Assembly: GCF_900230215.1 (NCBI RefSeq)
Contig: NZ_LT907982.1
Location: 2,418,001 to 2,482,000 of the forward strand
Source of the DNA: Jatrophihabitans sp. GAS493
GTDB taxonomy: Bacteria; Actinomycetota; Actinomycetes; Mycobacteriales; Jatrophihabitantaceae
DNA: 64,000 nt
Reading direction: 5' to 3'
Position numbers and translations under genes: made by a program. Position 1 is the stretch's first letter, and each line of letters starts with the position of its first letter. The notes under the pieces were generated by a model that was not told the DNA's origin, did not search any database, and worked only from the letters and a program-made list of their open reading frames with translations. Below are positions 28,534-37,769 of the stretch, in pieces.

Positions 28534-29550
28534 ATGCAGTTAGGAATGGTCGGTCTAGGCCGAATGGGAGCCAACATCGTTCGTCGCCTGATGCGCGACG
28601 GGCACGAGTGCGTGGTCTTCGACGTCAGCCCGGACGCGGTGGCGAAGCTGGGTGACGAGGGTGCCGTCGGCGCCTCGAGCATGGAGGAGTTCGTAGCCAA
28701 GCTCACCGGCCCCAAGGTCGTCTGGGTGATGATCCCGGCCGGTATCACCGGCCGCACGGTCGACCAGCTGGCCGAACTCCTCGGCGAGGGCGACATCATC
28801 ATCGACGGTGGCAACAGCCGCTACCACGACGACATCCGACGCGCCAAGTCCCTGAAAGAGAAGGGCATTCACTACGTAGACGTCGGAACCAGTGGCGGCG
28901 TCTTCGGTCTCGAGCGTGGCTTCTGCCTGATGATCGGCGGCGAGGACGAGGTCGTCAGCCACCTCGACCCGATCTTCAAGACGATCGCTCCGGGCAGCGG
29001 AGACGCCGAGCGCACCCCCGGCCTCAGCGGCGAGTTGAGCACCGCGGAGCAGGGTTACCTGCACTGCGGCCCGAACGGAGCCGGGCACTTCGTCAAGATG
29101 GTCCACAACGGCATCGAGTACGGCATGATGGCCGCCTACGCCGAGGGCCTGAACATCCTGCACAAGGCCAACATCGGTAAGGATTCGATGGAGGCCTCGG
29201 CCGAGACCAGCCCGCTGGAGTTCCCCGAGTTCTACCAGTACGACATCGACACCGCCCAGGTCGCCGAGGTGTGGCGGCGCGGCAGCGTAGTGGCCTCCTG
29301 GCTGCTGGATCTGACCGCCACCGCACTGGCGCAGAACCCGACGCTGGAGGGTCTGGGCGGGCGAGTCTCCGACTCGGGGGAAGGGCGCTGGACGATCGAC
29401 GCCGCCATCGACGAAGGGGTGCCGGTCCCGGTGCTGGCCGCATCGCTCTTCCAGCGGTTCAGTTCGCGGGGCGAGGCCCTCTTCGCCGACCAGTTGCTCT
29501 CGGCCATGCGCCAGCAGTTCGGCGGCCACCACGAGCTGCCGACGAAGTAG
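28534..29550 (+). CDS. gnd: 6-phosphogluconate dehydrogenase, decarboxylating, short (GndA/YqeC) type
   Basis: Oxidatively decarboxylates 6-phosphogluconate to ribulose-5-phosphate with NAD(P)H production. The 338-residue protein is of the short class (about 300-340) rather than the 470-residue class. It has the Rossmann loop [23 protein letters not shown], the YVDVGTSGG substrate loop and catalytic-region [16 protein letters not shown]. It follows pgi and ends at a strong terminator. Cofactor specificity cannot be read with certainty. Confidence 0.92.
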   Translation: MQLGMVGLGRMGANIVRRLMRDGHECVVFDVSPDAVAKLGDEGAVGASSMEEFVAKLTGPKVVWVMIPAGITGRTVDQLAELLGEGDIIIDGGNSRYHDDIRRAKSLKEKGIHYVDVGTSGGVFGLERGFCLMIGGEDEVVSHLDPIFKTIAPGSGDAERTPGLSGELSTAEQGYLHCGPNGAGHFVKMVHNGIEYGMMAAYAEGLNILHKANIGKDSMEASAETSPLEFPEFYQYDIDTAQVAEVWRRGSVVASWLLDLTATALAQNPTLEGLGGRVSDSGEGRWTIDAAIDEGVPVPVLAASLFQRFSSRGEALFADQLLSAMRQQFGGHHELPTK

Positions 29551-29570
29551 CGAGCGGCAGGACGTGCGCA

Positions 29571-29598
29571 GGGCCCGACACCGGCTGGTGTCGGGCCC
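29571..29598. terminator. Perfect 12-bp hairpin between convergent gnd and glyA
   Basis: GGGCCCGACACC (29571-29582) and GGTGTCGGGCCC (29587-29598) pair perfectly around GGCT. It lies 21 bases after gnd and 21 bases after the glyA stop on the other strand, so it can serve both genes. Confidence 0.85.
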
Positions 29599-29619
29599 TT
29601 CGGCGTTCGGTGGCCAAGC

Positions 29620-31110
29620 TCAGCTCAGGTCGAGCCCCGGGTAGAGGGGGTGGGCGTCCAGAAGCTCCGACGCCGCCGCCTGGGTGCGGGCCGCGAGGCC
29701 GTCGGTGAGGGTGTACTTCGCCTTCGAGGCACCCCCGTCGGCGGTGGCGGTCGGGGTGGCCGCGGAGAGCACGTCCACGATCAGTTCGGCCACCCGGTCC
29801 AGGTCGTCACCGGTGAAGCCGCGGCTGGTCAGCGCCGGGGTGCCGAGGCGTACGCCGGAGGTGTACCAGGCACCGTTCGGGTCGCGCGGGATCGCATTGC
29901 GGTTGGTGACGATGCCCGACTCGACCAGCGCCGACTCGGCCTGCCGGCCGGTCAGCCCGAAGGAGGTGACGTCCAGCAACACCAGGTGATTGTCGGTGCC
30001 TCCGGTAACCAGCCGGCCGCCTCGCGAGCTCAGACCCTCGGCCAGCGACACGGCGTTGTCGGCCACCGCCTGGGCGTAGTTTGCGAACTCGGGCTGGCGG
30101 GCCTCGGCGAGCGCGACGGCCTTGGCGGCCATCACCTGACCGAGCGGACCCCCCAGCACCATCGGGCAGCCACGGTCGACGGCGTCGGCGTATTCAGGCT
30201 GGCAGAGCACCATGCCGCCACGGGGGCCACGCAGTGACTTGTGCGTCGTCGTCGTGGTGACGTGGGCGAACGGCACCGGGTTGAAATCGCCGGTGAAGAC
30301 CTTGCCGGCCACCAGCCCCGCGAAGTGGGCCATGTCCACCATCAGCGTCGCGCCGACCTCATCGGCGATCTCGCGCATGGTTGCGAAGTTGACCCGACGC
30401 GGATAGGCCGAATAGCCCGCGATGAGGATCAATGGCTTGAATTCATGGGCCATTCGCCGGACCTCGGCGTAGTCGAGCAGCTCGGTCTTGGGGTCGGTTC
30501 CGTAGGAGGACTGGTGGAACATCTTGCCCGAGATGTTGGGGCGGAACCCGTGGGTGAGGTGCCCGCCGGCGTCCAGCGACATGCCGAGCATCCGCTGATC
30601 GCCGAGGGCACTGCGCAGGGCGCTCCAGTCGGCGTCGCTGAGGTCGTTGACGTGCTTGGCCCCGGCCGCGGCCAGTGCCGGCGACTCGATCCGCTGAGCG
30701 AGGATGGCCCAGAAGGCAACCAGGTTGGCGTCGATGCCCGAGTGGGGCTGAACGTAGGCATGCGGGGCGCCGAAGAGCGCCTTCGCATGCTCGGCGGCCA
30801 GCGACTCCACCGTGTCGATGTTCTGGCAGGCGGCGTAGAAACGATGCCCGATGGTGCCTTCGGCGTACTTGTCCGACAGCCAGCTGCCCATCGTCAGCAG
30901 CACGGCCGGCGAGGCGTAGTTCTCGCTGGCGATGAGCTTCAGCGAGGAGCGCTGGTCGGCCAGTTCGGCCCGGATCGCGTCGGCGATCTTCGGCTCGACG
31001 GCACCGATCACCTGCAGCGCGTTCCGGTAGGCGGCGCTGGCGGCCTCGCCGTCGAAGGGCTGGGCGAAGGCGTTGGCGATCGCGGTGGATGGTGGGGTGG
31101 TCTGTGTCAT
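29620..31110 (-). CDS. glyA: Serine hydroxymethyltransferase
   Basis: PLP enzyme interconverting serine and glycine while charging tetrahydrofolate with a one-carbon unit. The 496 residues are longer than the common 415-430 class and match a long actinobacterial subclass with an insert after residue 150 ([15 protein letters not shown]). The PLP lysine is K291 in [22 protein letters not shown] and HVQPHSG-like motifs lie near the N-terminus. An AGAGGCG ribosome site precedes ATG 31110. A ZTP riboswitch lies about 95 bases upstream. Confidence 0.95.
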   Translation of the reverse strand: MTQTTPPSTAIANAFAQPFDGEAASAAYRNALQVIGAVEPKIADAIRAELADQRSSLKLIASENYASPAVLLTMGSWLSDKYAEGTIGHRFYAACQNIDTVESLAAEHAKALFGAPHAYVQPHSGIDANLVAFWAILAQRIESPALAAAGAKHVNDLSDADWSALRSALGDQRMLGMSLDAGGHLTHGFRPNISGKMFHQSSYGTDPKTELLDYAEVRRMAHEFKPLILIAGYSAYPRRVNFATMREIADEVGATLMVDMAHFAGLVAGKVFTGDFNPVPFAHVTTTTTHKSLRGPRGGMVLCQPEYADAVDRGCPMVLGGPLGQVMAAKAVALAEARQPEFANYAQAVADNAVSLAEGLSSRGGRLVTGGTDNHLVLLDVTSFGLTGRQAESALVESGIVTNRNAIPRDPNGAWYTSGVRLGTPALTSRGFTGDDLDRVAELIVDVLSAATPTATADGGASKAKYTLTDGLAARTQAAASELLDAHPLYPGLDLS

Positions 31111-31205
31111 TTGCGCGCCTCTCGTGATTCACCGGCTGGTTCACCGGTGGGATGCGGGCGACTCCGCGGCGGAGCCCCCTCGCGTTGACTGATCGAGTTG
31201 GTGGA

Positions 31206-31284
31206 GGGCACCCAGGCGCGCGGCTCATGCTCAGGTCGCTCCCCGGTGGTCGACCCACCTTAGAAAATGCGCCAGTTACGACCC
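31206..31284 (-). ncRNA. ZTP (pfl) riboswitch upstream of glyA
   Basis: Read leftward, the RNA has GGGUCGUAACUGGCGC (31284 down), the P2 hairpin GGUGG-gucga-CCACC, the conserved GGGGAGCGACC and, after a linker, GCGCCUGGGUGCCC. P1 pairs GGUCG with CGACC (31234-31238). The pseudoknot pairs GGCGC (31274-31270) with GCGCC (31219-31215). These are the conserved elements of the ZTP-sensing pfl RNA, which controls folate and purine genes including glyA. A TAAGCT -10 box at 31297-31292 would start the RNA at about 31285, just before P1. Confidence 0.92.
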
Positions 31285-31393
31285 GACGACGAGCTTACCG
31301 GCCCGACCGAAGCGAGTGGAAATCACCTGTGAATACTGTGACTGATCGATTCAAGGCGGACTCCGATCGCCGCGGATCGCGGTGAAGTCGACA

Positions 31394-31399
31394 TATACT
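31394..31399 (+). promoter_or_regulatory. Consensus-like -10 box of the 31455 gene
   Basis: TATACT is the best -10 match in this spacer and faces right; the start codon is 55 bases on, after GGGG. No clear -35 was found at 16-18 bases. Confidence 0.4.
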
Positions 31400-31454
31400 T
31401 CCGCTTGGCGTCGGCGTCCCCAGAGCGCGCGACCGCAAACGATGACGGGGGTAC

Positions 31455-33584
31455 ATGCGCGCGACTGAGCGGCGTGACGGCGCACCGTCGCCCGACCCGA
31501 CGCCAGACCCAGTGCTCGCCCCGGGAGCGCTGGCGCAGACGGTTCCCGCAGACGCGCAGAGTGACCGTCTCGGTACGCAAGTTCTCGCCCGCTACCTCTT
31601 CGCCTCCCCGGATCTGCTGGCCGTGGCGCTGGCCGGGTTCAGCGTGCCGGCAATGGTGCTGCTACTGCTCGGTCACTTCTCAGCCGGACTCGTCATCCCC
31701 GCCGGAGCGCTCGGCGCGGCCGGATCGGTAGCCCTGGTGCGGGCGCCGAGCGGGGCCGTGACCGGTCGGGACGTTCGCCTCACGCTGGTCGCGCTGGCGC
31801 TGGTCATCGTCTGGGTCGTAGTCAACGCCCGGTTCTCGGCCGAGAACGTCTTCGCGACCCGTGATCCGGCCACCTATAACCTCACCGCGCGCTGGCTGAT
31901 GGATCATCAATCGCTCTCCATCCCCACCCACTCGCAGATCTTCGGACCGCCCAAGAACTCCGACGCGACCTCGGCCGGCTTCGGCTCGGCCGCCCAGGGT
32001 GGCATCCTCTACGCCCAGGGCAACCACCTACTGCCGGCGCTGATGACCGTCGGTGGCTGGCTATTTGGCTTAGCCGGGATGCTCAAGGCCAACGTCGTGC
32101 TCGGCGGGGTCGCCCTCTTCGTCTTCTTCGGGTTCGCTCGACGCATCGTGGGGCCGGTCTTCGGGCTGATCGCGATGGCTGCCATGGGTGTCTCGATCCC
32201 GATGCTCTTCGTCAGCCGGGACTCCTACACCGAGGTGCTGGCGCTGCTGTTGCTGATGGGCAGCCTCTCACTGCTGCACCGTGCCCTGCTCACTCGGCGC
32301 TGGATCGATTTCGCGGCCGCCGGCCTGGTGGCCGGGGTCTCCGGGGCCGTTCGCATCGACAGCACGGCCAGCATGTTGTCGCTGATCGTGGCGGCGATCG
32401 TCATCGCCGCCGTCGCCCCGCCCGACCGTCGACGAACCACCGTCGGACAGTTGGCCCTGCTCATCGGCGCCGGTGCCGTGCCGATGTTCATCGGCTGGTT
32501 GGACGTGACCCGACTGTCCTACGGCTACTACCGCGACCAGCGTCCGCATATTCTGCTGCTCTTCGCCGCCGCCTTCGCGTTGGTGGTTATTGCCGTTCCG
32601 GTCGTGGCGTTGGCCTGGTCCCGATCCGCGCAGGCGTTCATCCGCTCGGCCGACCGGCGGGCACAGCTGGCTACCGTGATGTCCCTCGTGGTGCTGCTGA
32701 CGGCGGTTGTCCTGTGGAGCCGTCCCCTGTGGATGACGACGACGTCGGTGCGGAACCTGTCGCTGGAGGATGTGCAGCGGCAGCAGGGCGTTCCGGTGGA
32801 CGGTTCGCGCCTTTATAACGAGTACACACTGGAATGGCTGGCCGTTTACTACGGGTGGCCAGCGCTCGTGTTGGGTCTCGGTGGGTACGTCACGCTGATC
32901 AACCGCACGCTGCGCCGGCCCCAGTTGACCCTCGTCCCTCCGGTCTGCATGGGGCTGTCGATGTCCGGGCTGTACCTGTGGAACAGCCAGATCACTCCGG
33001 ATCAGCCGTGGGCGATCCGGCGATTCGTGCCCGTCGTCCTGCCGCTGATGATCGTCGCGGCCTGCGCGCTGCTTCAGTTGCTGGCGCGGCGCTGGCGGCG
33101 GATCCGTCCGGCTGTGCTCGCCGCCGGTGCGCTGCTGTTGATCGGTATTCCGCTGGCCATCTCACTGCCGGTGCGCAGCCTGCGCGAGGAGGCGCCGCAA
33201 CTGCGCCAGGTTCAGGCAATCTGTGATGCCTTGGGTGACGACGCCGCCGTGCTGATGATCGACGAGACGGCGCGCGTCAGCTATTCGCAGACGCTGCGTT
33301 CCTACTGCGGAGTGCCCACCAACTCGGTGAAGGACGTGAGTACCAGCACGCTGAGTGAGGTGAACGCGAACGTGACGGCCTCCGGTCGGCGCCTCTATGT
33401 GATGGCCACCGATCCCACCGCCTTCCCCGGTATCGACTCCTCGGCACTGAAGCCGCTCTCCAGCGTCGAGATGACTCGCTGGCCGAGTCTGATCAACAAG
33501 GTGCCAACCTCTCCCGCCCGCAGCGAGGTGAGCGTCTACCTCACCACCGTCGACGAGCAGGGGCACCCCGTCGCGCTCAGTTGA
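31455..33584 (+). CDS. Large polytopic membrane protein, GT-C-like, function unknown
   Basis: A 709-residue protein with a polar N-terminus (1-45), about a dozen membrane segments through residue 580 and an extracytoplasmic C-terminal domain of about 120 residues. RDPATYNLTARWLMDH (about 135-150) after the early segments has the acidic-loop look of GT-C glycosyltransferases such as PMT/ArnT relatives. The ATG at 31455 follows a weak GGGG ribosome site. Its stop overlaps the end of the opposing TIGR03089 gene by 8 bases. A role in moving sugars onto wall polymers is inferred from the neighbouring wall genes. Confidence 0.65.
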   Translation: MRATERRDGAPSPDPTPDPVLAPGALAQTVPADAQSDRLGTQVLARYLFASPDLLAVALAGFSVPAMVLLLLGHFSAGLVIPAGALGAAGSVALVRAPSGAVTGRDVRLTLVALALVIVWVVVNARFSAENVFATRDPATYNLTARWLMDHQSLSIPTHSQIFGPPKNSDATSAGFGSAAQGGILYAQGNHLLPALMTVGGWLFGLAGMLKANVVLGGVALFVFFGFARRIVGPVFGLIAMAAMGVSIPMLFVSRDSYTEVLALLLLMGSLSLLHRALLTRRWIDFAAAGLVAGVSGAVRIDSTASMLSLIVAAIVIAAVAPPDRRRTTVGQLALLIGAGAVPMFIGWLDVTRLSYGYYRDQRPHILLLFAAAFALVVIAVPVVALAWSRSAQAFIRSADRRAQLATVMSLVVLLTAVVLWSRPLWMTTTSVRNLSLEDVQRQQGVPVDGSRLYNEYTLEWLAVYYGWPALVLGLGGYVTLINRTLRRPQLTLVPPVCMGLSMSGLYLWNSQITPDQPWAIRRFVPVVLPLMIVAACALLQLLARRWRRIRPAVLAAGALLLIGIPLAISLPVRSLREEAPQLRQVQAICDALGDDAAVLMIDETARVSYSQTLRSYCGVPTNSVKDVSTSTLSEVNANVTASGRRLYVMATDPTAFPGIDSSALKPLSSVEMTRWPSLINKVPTSPARSEVSVYLTTVDEQGHPVALS

Positions 33585-34320
33585 TGAGCTGCGCGTGCTC
33601 CTGTTCAGACCGCCGGGCCAGCGTGGCCGGGTCGGCGTTCGCGACATAGACCACGGAACCGCCCAGCACCAGCGGCAGCACGAGAGTGTCGACCAGTCGC
33701 TCGGCACTGTTCTCAGTCGCCTCGTCGGGGACGGCGAAGAGCAGCCGGGCTGCGGGTGAGAGTCCGAGGTCGCCGATGCGAGCCGCCGCCCGATCGAGCA
33801 CTTCGGCGGCGGTGAGCTCTCCGAGGCACGGTGCGTGGGCAGTGGCGGCCGTCCGGACGCTGCCCCAGGAATCCGGTTGGGGACGGGCGGCGGCAACGAA
33901 GTCCTCGGTGCCGGCCGGGGCGTCCGGGCCGAAGCTGCGGGTGAGCGAGCGTGGATTCACCGCGAGGATCTCGGCCGCATCGCGGCATTCGGCGACTGTG
34001 TCAGGGACGGCGAAGGCGACGTCGGCGTCCACATCGTCGGGGCCGGATGCCGTCCTCAGACTGAGGCCGGCGCTCCAGCAGCCCAGCATGACCGCCACGC
34101 TGAGCCAGTCGGTTCGCAGGGCGACTTGCGCCACCGAACCCGGCCCGAGGCCGAGCGAATCGCCGAGCAGGAAGTGCGTCTTGGCCACCCAGTTGGCCAG
34201 AGATTTGGCCGACAGCTCGGCGCGTTCCCCGGTCGCCTCGTCGTAGAAGCTGACGAACGGGAGCGACGGTTGCCTGGCCAGCACCCGGTCGAAGAGCGCC
34301 GATGGGGTCGTTGGCGGCAT
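33577..34320 (-). CDS. TIGR03089 family protein
   Basis: A 247-residue protein resembling the N-terminal part of acyl-CoA/AMP-forming synthetases (FVSFYDEATGERAELSAKSLANWVAKTHFLL) but too short to carry the whole adenylation domain, as is normal for the TIGR03089 family. Function is unknown. ATG 34320 shares one base with the stop of the LCP gene upstream, so they are coupled. The mycobacterial Rv3267-Rv3268 pair shows a similar neighbourhood (from memory), hinting at a wall-related role. Confidence 0.75.
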   Translation of the reverse strand: MPPTTPSALFDRVLARQPSLPFVSFYDEATGERAELSAKSLANWVAKTHFLLGDSLGLGPGSVAQVALRTDWLSVAVMLGCWSAGLSLRTASGPDDVDADVAFAVPDTVAECRDAAEILAVNPRSLTRSFGPDAPAGTEDFVAAARPQPDSWGSVRTAATAHAPCLGELTAAEVLDRAAARIGDLGLSPAARLLFAVPDEATENSAERLVDTLVLPLVLGGSVVYVANADPATLARRSEQEHAQLIN

Positions 34321-35996
34321 CAGTTGATGCAGGCGCCGGTGGCGGCGGCGTTGGGAGTCGGGCTCGGCTTCGGGGTCGCCGACGCGCTGCTGGAACCGCC
34401 CGAGGTGGCGGTGCCGCCCACGGAGGCGCCGTCACTGCCGAGCAGCAGCGTCACCTGCGACACCGACGACGTCTCCTTCAACGCCGCGCCCGGGATGTGC
34501 GCAGCCACGGCCTGAGCCTGCGCCTCGTCCCCGGAGGGATACTCCACGGTGGTGGCGCGAGTCGTCGTCGTGGCCGAGCCGACACTGCTGACATTGAAGC
34601 CGAGCGCGCTCAGGGCAGCACCGTTACTGGTCGCCGCACCGTTGGCGGCACCGGCATTGAGGACGGTCAGCGTGACGCTGGACGGCGTCACCGTGCTGCT
34701 CGGCTTCGGAGTCGGGGTCGGCTTCGCCTTGGCGGCATCGATGCTCTGCGCGAAGGCCCGCACCGTGGCGGGGTCGACCTCCACGACGCTCTGGTTCCCC
34801 TCCATCCCGGTGCCGTTGGTCGGGATGGTCTGGGTGTTGATGTTCCCGGCGGCCAGGCCCTGGAACTGACTGGCCAGCTTCGTCAGCTGCAGGCTCTCAT
34901 CCATCGTGAGCGAGGAGGTGACTGCGGTGATCAACTTGTTCAGGGTGAACGGGTTGAGCAGGGTTCCGGCGCTGCTGATCTTCTGGAACGCGGCCGAGAT
35001 GAAGTACTGCTGCCGCTTGATGCGGTCGAAGTCGCTGGCCGGCAGCCCGTGCCGCTGCCGGACGAAGGCCAGGGCCTGGGTGCCGGAGATCGTCGACTTG
35101 CCGGCTGGCAGGTCGATGCCCGAGTAATGGTCCTTGGCCGCCTTGCAGAGGTTGACGGTGACGCCGCCGATCGCCTTGCTGATGCGGTAGAAACCGATGA
35201 GGTCGACCTGGACGTAGTGGTCGATGTGCAGGCCGGTGAGGTTCTCGATCGTCTTCACCATGAGCTGCGCGCCGGTGGCCTTGTCGCCGTGGCCGTCGCT
35301 CACCCCGTCCGGGTAGGCCGAGTTGAGCTTGCCCATGCCGTGGCCCGGGATGCTGACCCAGGAGTCACGGGGGAGCGAGATCACCGAGGCCGACTTACCG
35401 TCGGCCGGAGCGTGCAGGATCATCATCGTGTCGGTGTTGTAGCTGCCGCCGTCTTTATTGGTTCCGAGCGCCTTCAGCTCGGCCGCGGTGGCCGTGTCGC
35501 GGTCGTCGTTGCCGACGATGAGGATGTTCTGGTCCGTCCCGTCGACATCCGGGGCGGCGCTGGCGCCGGCCTTGCCGCCGACACTGGAGGCCGGGATCGC
35601 GTCGAGGCGGCGGATGTTGCTGTTCAGGCCCTTCCAGGTGTACCAGGCATAGCCGCTGCCGAGGACGATCGCGACGGAGAGCAGAGCCGAGATGGTCATC
35701 GCTCCCAGCGTGGCGCCGCGGCGCAGATCGGCACTGGGATTGCGGTTTGTGCTGCGCTTGGCACTACGGCTGCCGGGACGCCCACTGGGTTGGCTCGCCG
35801 ACGACCGGGCCGGCTTCGCCGCCGCCGGTTGGGCCGCGGCGGCCGCCGCCCGCTGCTCGGCGCGCCCGGCCCGCCGACCGCGCGGATGCAGCTCTGGCGG
35901 GAGCGGCGGAGGTGGGGAGGCCTGCCCGGCGTCCGGGCCCGGAGTCTCCTCGGGGCGCCAACCGTAGAAGGGCGGTTCGCCGCCGTGTGAAGTCAC
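34320..35996 (-). CDS. LCP (LytR-CpsA-Psr) family wall glycopolymer ligase, copy 1
   Basis: Transfers polyprenyl-linked polymers to peptidoglycan outside the membrane. The 558 residues comprise a long cytosolic Pro/Ala/Arg-rich N-terminus (1-95), one membrane segment (about 100-120), the LCP catalytic domain with NTDTMMILH, SLPRDSWV, RQRHGLPASDFDRIKRQQ, and a LytR_C domain (about 430-510). The arginines in the last motif are the pyrophosphate-binding residues of the family. A Ser/Pro-rich tail follows. GTG 35996 has a leaderless-type -10 box. Paralogous to the next gene. Confidence 0.92.
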   Translation of the reverse strand: MTSHGGEPPFYGWRPEETPGPDAGQASPPPPLPPELHPRGRRAGRAEQRAAAAAAQPAAAKPARSSASQPSGRPGSRSAKRSTNRNPSADLRRGATLGAMTISALLSVAIVLGSGYAWYTWKGLNSNIRRLDAIPASSVGGKAGASAAPDVDGTDQNILIVGNDDRDTATAAELKALGTNKDGGSYNTDTMMILHAPADGKSASVISLPRDSWVSIPGHGMGKLNSAYPDGVSDGHGDKATGAQLMVKTIENLTGLHIDHYVQVDLIGFYRISKAIGGVTVNLCKAAKDHYSGIDLPAGKSTISGTQALAFVRQRHGLPASDFDRIKRQQYFISAAFQKISSAGTLLNPFTLNKLITAVTSSLTMDESLQLTKLASQFQGLAAGNINTQTIPTNGTGMEGNQSVVEVDPATVRAFAQSIDAAKAKPTPTPKPSSTVTPSSVTLTVLNAGAANGAATSNGAALSALGFNVSSVGSATTTTRATTVEYPSGDEAQAQAVAAHIPGAALKETSSVSQVTLLLGSDGASVGGTATSGGSSSASATPKPSPTPNAAATGACIN

Positions 35997-36008
35997 TGTT
36001 CCAGATTA
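35997..36008 (-). promoter_or_regulatory. Leaderless-type -10 box of LCP copy 1
   Basis: Leftward TAATCT (36008-36003) lies 6 bases before GTG 35996. Confidence 0.5.
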
Positions 36009-36130
36009 CCGGGGTGCCTCGCAGAATCCCCGGGGCACTTGGGCTGCGTTCAGGTGGGCCCGATCGAGCCCGCGTCCGCAGCGGTATCCGTAGCTGGGTC
36101 TGAGCGGCGCGAAGACCGAGGCCGAGTTGG

Positions 36131-37690
36131 CTAATTGATGCAGCTAACGGCGGCCGAGGTGGTGGCCTTTTTGGCGGCTGTCGTTGAAGAAACGCTGGCG
36201 TGCATGCTGGTGGCAGCGCTAGGTGGGGTGCTCGGTGCGGTACTCGGTGCCGCGGCTACGCCCTTCGCCACCACGCCGTTCTCTCCGAGGACCAGAGTGA
36301 CCTTCTTCACAGAGTCGGTGAGGACCAGTTTTGCGCCCGGTGTCGCGTTCGCGACCGCCTTCGCCTTCCCCTGCAGGCCCTCGGGGTACTCCACGCTGGT
36401 CTGTGGAGTGAGGTCCGTCGAGTCGATCGTCTCGACGTGGAAGCCGAGCCGCTTCAGCGCGGTGCCGTTCTCGGCGGCGAGGCCGGCGATCGAGGTCCCG
36501 TTCAGCACGTCGACCGACACGCTGCCGGGTGCGGCGGCCGGGGCGGCCGAGAGCGCCGAGTCCGCAGCCTTGCCCTGCAGGGTCCGGATGAAGCTGGGCA
36601 GCGCCGCGGTGTTGATCGCGACGATCGAGGTCTCCACGCCGTCCGGGTAGATCGTCTGTGAGCCATCGTTCGGGATGGTGGCGAAGGTGATGTTGCCGGC
36701 GGACATGTTCTGGAACTCGCCGGCCAGCGATACGACGTTCAACGCCGGGTCGATCAGCAGCGACGTGCTCACCGCCTTGAGCAGATCACGCAGCTTGAAC
36801 GGGTTCAGCAGCACGCCCGCGGTGGCGACCTTCCTGAACGCGGCGGAGAGGAAGTACTGCTGCCGTTTGATCCGGTCGAGATCACCTTGGGGGAGGCCGT
36901 GGCGCTGGCGGACGAAGGCCAGAGCCTGGGTTCCCATGATCACCGAGTGACCCGCCGGCAGATTGATCCCGGAGTAGCCGTGGCCGTTGGCATCGGAGTC
37001 GGTCGATGGATTCTGGGCCGCTCTGAGACAGACGTCCACACCGCCGATGGCGATGCTTATCCGGTAGAAGCCGAGGAGATTGACCTGCATGTAATGGTCG
37101 ATGTGCAGACCGGTGAGGCCGTTGAGGGTCTTGATCAGCAGGATGATTCCGGCGCTCTCGCTCGCCGTCTCGTCCGCGCCCTTGCCCTTCGCCGTGCTGT
37201 AGCCGTCACCGTAGGCCGAGTTGATCTTGCCCTTCCCGAAGCCCGGGATATCGACCCAGGAGTCGCGGGGGATCGAGACGACCGTCGCCTTCCCGCCCTT
37301 GGCCGGCACGTGCAGGATCATCATCGTGTCGGTGTTGACGCTGCCGCCGTCGTCGGTGGTTCCAAGTGCCTTCAGCTCCGCTGCGTTGGCCCCGGCTCGG
37401 CTGTCGTCGCCGATCAGCAGGATGTTCTGGTCCGCGCCGTCGGCGTCGGCGCCGGTCAGGGCCGGGACCGCAGCACCGTGGCCGATATCTGAGTTGAACT
37501 TCTGATAGCTCGCCCAGGCGATGCCGCTGGCCACCAACGTGACGAGTGAGATGAGGGCCACGACTGCGCGAATACCGGCGCCGAGCGTGCTGTGACTACC
37601 GACTCCCGCCGGGCGCGGGCCCAACTGGTCGGGAGTGTCCAGCGGGGCTTCGACACCGGCCTGGGGGAGGTCGTGGTTCCGGTCGGACAT
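36131..37690 (-). CDS. LCP (LytR-CpsA-Psr) family wall glycopolymer ligase, copy 2
   Basis: A 519-residue paralogue of the preceding LCP protein with the same plan: short cytosolic N-terminus (about 40), one membrane segment, LCP domain with NTDTMMILH, SIPRDSWVD and RQRHGLPQGDLDRIKRQQ, then LytR_C (about 400-470) and a Ser/Ala/Thr-rich tail. The catalytic arginines are intact. It has its own leaderless-type promoter and is separated from copy 1 by 134 bases, so the two need not be co-regulated. It diverges from rmlB. Confidence 0.92.
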   Translation of the reverse strand: MSDRNHDLPQAGVEAPLDTPDQLGPRPAGVGSHSTLGAGIRAVVALISLVTLVASGIAWASYQKFNSDIGHGAAVPALTGADADGADQNILLIGDDSRAGANAAELKALGTTDDGGSVNTDTMMILHVPAKGGKATVVSIPRDSWVDIPGFGKGKINSAYGDGYSTAKGKGADETASESAGIILLIKTLNGLTGLHIDHYMQVNLLGFYRISIAIGGVDVCLRAAQNPSTDSDANGHGYSGINLPAGHSVIMGTQALAFVRQRHGLPQGDLDRIKRQQYFLSAAFRKVATAGVLLNPFKLRDLLKAVSTSLLIDPALNVVSLAGEFQNMSAGNITFATIPNDGSQTIYPDGVETSIVAINTAALPSFIRTLQGKAADSALSAAPAAAPGSVSVDVLNGTSIAGLAAENGTALKRLGFHVETIDSTDLTPQTSVEYPEGLQGKAKAVANATPGAKLVLTDSVKKVTLVLGENGVVAKGVAAAPSTAPSTPPSAATSMHASVSSTTAAKKATTSAAVSCIN

Positions 37691-37703
37691 GCACCCGAGG
37701 CTA
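37691..37703 (-). promoter_or_regulatory. Leaderless-type -10 box of LCP copy 2
   Basis: Leftward TAGCCT (37703-37698) lies 7 bases before ATG 37690. Confidence 0.55.
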
Positions 37704-37769
37704 GCCCGGTAGCGGCGGCGATCCGGTCAAGCGCGCCGACCGGGGGTGGGCATCTGGAATACTCCTCGC

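Larger units (their letters stand above)
31111..31454. other. Gene-free divergent spacer, 344 bases
   Basis: Contains, from left to right, the glyA ribosome site, a 6-bp hairpin (31130-31135 with 31144-31149), a second short GC hairpin near 31160-31175, the ZTP riboswitch (31206-31284), a TAAGCT box for glyA (31297-31292) and TATACT (31394-31399) facing right toward the 31455 gene. No coding sequence was recognised. Confidence 0.7.
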
